DNA of 64,000 nucleotides from NCBI RefSeq assembly GCF_021030645.1, contig NZ_JACGCJ010000011.1, forward strand, positions 17,906-81,905. Reading direction: 5' to 3'. The DNA is from Agrilactobacillus fermenti. GTDB lineage: Bacteria > Bacillota > Bacilli > Lactobacillales > Lactobacillaceae. Both the position numbers and the translations under genes were made by a program. This document shows positions 63,278 to 64,000 of this stretch, in pieces. Under the pieces are notes generated by a model. That model worked only from the letters and a program-made list of their open reading frames with translations. It was not told the origin of the DNA and made no database searches. How positions within the stretch are numbered: the first letter of the stretch is position 1; each line of letters starts with the position of its first letter.

Positions 63278-63860
63278 AGATCAGAGTATGTTAAATACCG
63301 CATTAGCGGCGTTGATCAATTTGGAAGATGATTTTGAAGTGGTGGCGACGTTTGCGGATGGGCAAACTGCTTGGCAATTTATTCAAGCTAAGCAGCCGGA
63401 TGTGGCGATCCTGGACATTGAAATGCCTAAAATGACCGGTTTAGATGTGGCTGAACAGGTTTTTCAACATCAATTAAAAACTAAAGTGATTATTTTAACG
63501 ACTTTTGCACAAACTAGTTATTTTAAACGGGCAGTAGCTGCCGATATTTCAGGCTATTTGTTAAAGGATAAGCCAAGTGATGAATTAATGGCAACGATTC
63601 GTAAAGTAATGCAAGGTGAAACTGTTTATGATGCAGAATTGGTCAAAAATATGTTCACTAAGACAGAGAATCCACTTTCTCAGCGAGAAATGGAAGTTTT
63701 GCAGGCAGCCGCCTCAGGACAGGCCACGAAAGCAGTTGCCGCAAAGTTATTTTTGTCTGATGGGACTGTACGGAATTATATGTCAGCAATTATCAGTAAG
63801 TTAGGCGTTCACAATCGGATGGAAGCACTAAACTTGGCCCGTAAAAACAAGTGGTTATAG
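63255..63860 (+). CDS. NarL/LuxR-type response regulator
   Basis: A 201-residue regulator. The receiver domain has acidic pair LAEDQSM, phospho-Asp in VAILDIEMPKM, Thr in ILTTFA and Lys in LLKDKPSDEL. The LuxR-type HTH (LSQREMEVLQAAASGQATKAVAAKLFLSDGTVRNYMSAIISKLGV) occupies about 140-190. It is the last gene of the ABC-ABC-kinase-regulator operon; by analogy with DesKR and LnrJK-LMN it probably switches on the transporter genes in front of it. Confidence 0.92.
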   Translation: MVQIVLAEDQSMLNTALAALINLEDDFEVVATFADGQTAWQFIQAKQPDVAILDIEMPKMTGLDVAEQVFQHQLKTKVIILTTFAQTSYFKRAVAADISGYLLKDKPSDELMATIRKVMQGETVYDAELVKNMFTKTENPLSQREMEVLQAAASGQATKAVAAKLFLSDGTVRNYMSAIISKLGVHNRMEALNLARKNKWL

Positions 63861-63903
63861 TATAAAAAATAGGTGAGGCTGGGACATAAGCCACGCAAAA
63901 TAA

Positions 63904-63957
63904 AATAATCGTAGTTTTCAGACTGATATTGAATCTGAAAACCACGATTATTTTTTT
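63904..63957 (+). terminator. Terminator of the two-component/ABC operon
   Basis: AATAATCG (63904-63911) pairs with CGATTATT (63945-63952), and GTTTTCAG with CTGAAAAC inside, then TTTTTTT. A GAGGCTGGGACA segment at 63873 resembles the left half of the GGGACAAAA hairpins but lacks its partner. Confidence 0.88.
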
Positions 63958-64000
63958 AACGATTGATTTTCTAAAAATAACATTGACTTTGAGGGTCAGT

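Overview
The window reads as chromosomal DNA of a low-GC Gram-positive bacterium, most likely a member of the Lactobacillaceae. The signs are strong Shine-Dalgarno sites, frequent TTG/GTG starts, a FeoA with two domains, PepF, the DUF421/DUF3290 pair, GlnR-, cre- and Fur-like sites, and PTS sugar uptake. Genus cannot be fixed from the sequence alone. I saw no rRNA, tRNA, CRISPR array, insertion sequence or prophage gene.

Layout. 0-6.4 kb: tail of one gene, two OsmC/Ohr peroxide-defence proteins, an ammonium transporter behind a GlnR-type box, a DUF2975/XRE pair, a PmrA-like MFS pump and two very small minus-strand genes. 6.4-13.4 kb: a two-gene minus-strand operon of large ATPase-like proteins resembling DptF and DptH of phosphorothioate-dependent restriction, without the other Dnd/Dpt genes nearby. 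13.7-17.7 kb: a TetR regulator and an MMPL-type exporter with a visible operator. 18-24.5 kb: RNase HI, a secreted DUF1002 protein, an esterase and the feoA-feoB-FeoB-associated iron operon. 24.6-29.3 kb: nitroreductase, ASCH protein, and two tandem glycerol kinase paralogues, one lacking key residues. 29.4-36 kb: an ABC-F protein behind a three-way attenuator, EcsC-like protein, hydrolase, glutamate dehydrogenase, signal peptidase I. 36-50 kb: housekeeping genes (SDR, CPBP protease, glycosyltransferase, PepF, Prs, P-type ATPase, HAD phosphatase, fumarase, nitroreductase-like, YetF pair). 51-54.8 kb: CDF exporter, DUF218 protein, UMF1-type MFS. 55.4-60.2 kb: LacI regulator plus an alpha-glucoside PTS operon in which both the glucosidase and the PTS gene are broken. 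60.4-63.9 kb: ABC transporter with a DesK/DesR-like two-component system.

The most unusual thread is a dispersed family of about 115-120 bp intergenic repeats (at least ten recognisable units, some in tandem with an exact 120 bp period). Each unit can fold into one long interrupted hairpin. End and CACCYAAC/GTTRGTG segments are conserved, while other stem arms differ between units but stay complementary. Other leads are the orphan DptF/DptH-like pair, two minus-strand CU-rich small RNA candidates, the attenuator in front of the ABC-F gene, and the glycerol kinase paralogue that has lost its catalytic Asp.
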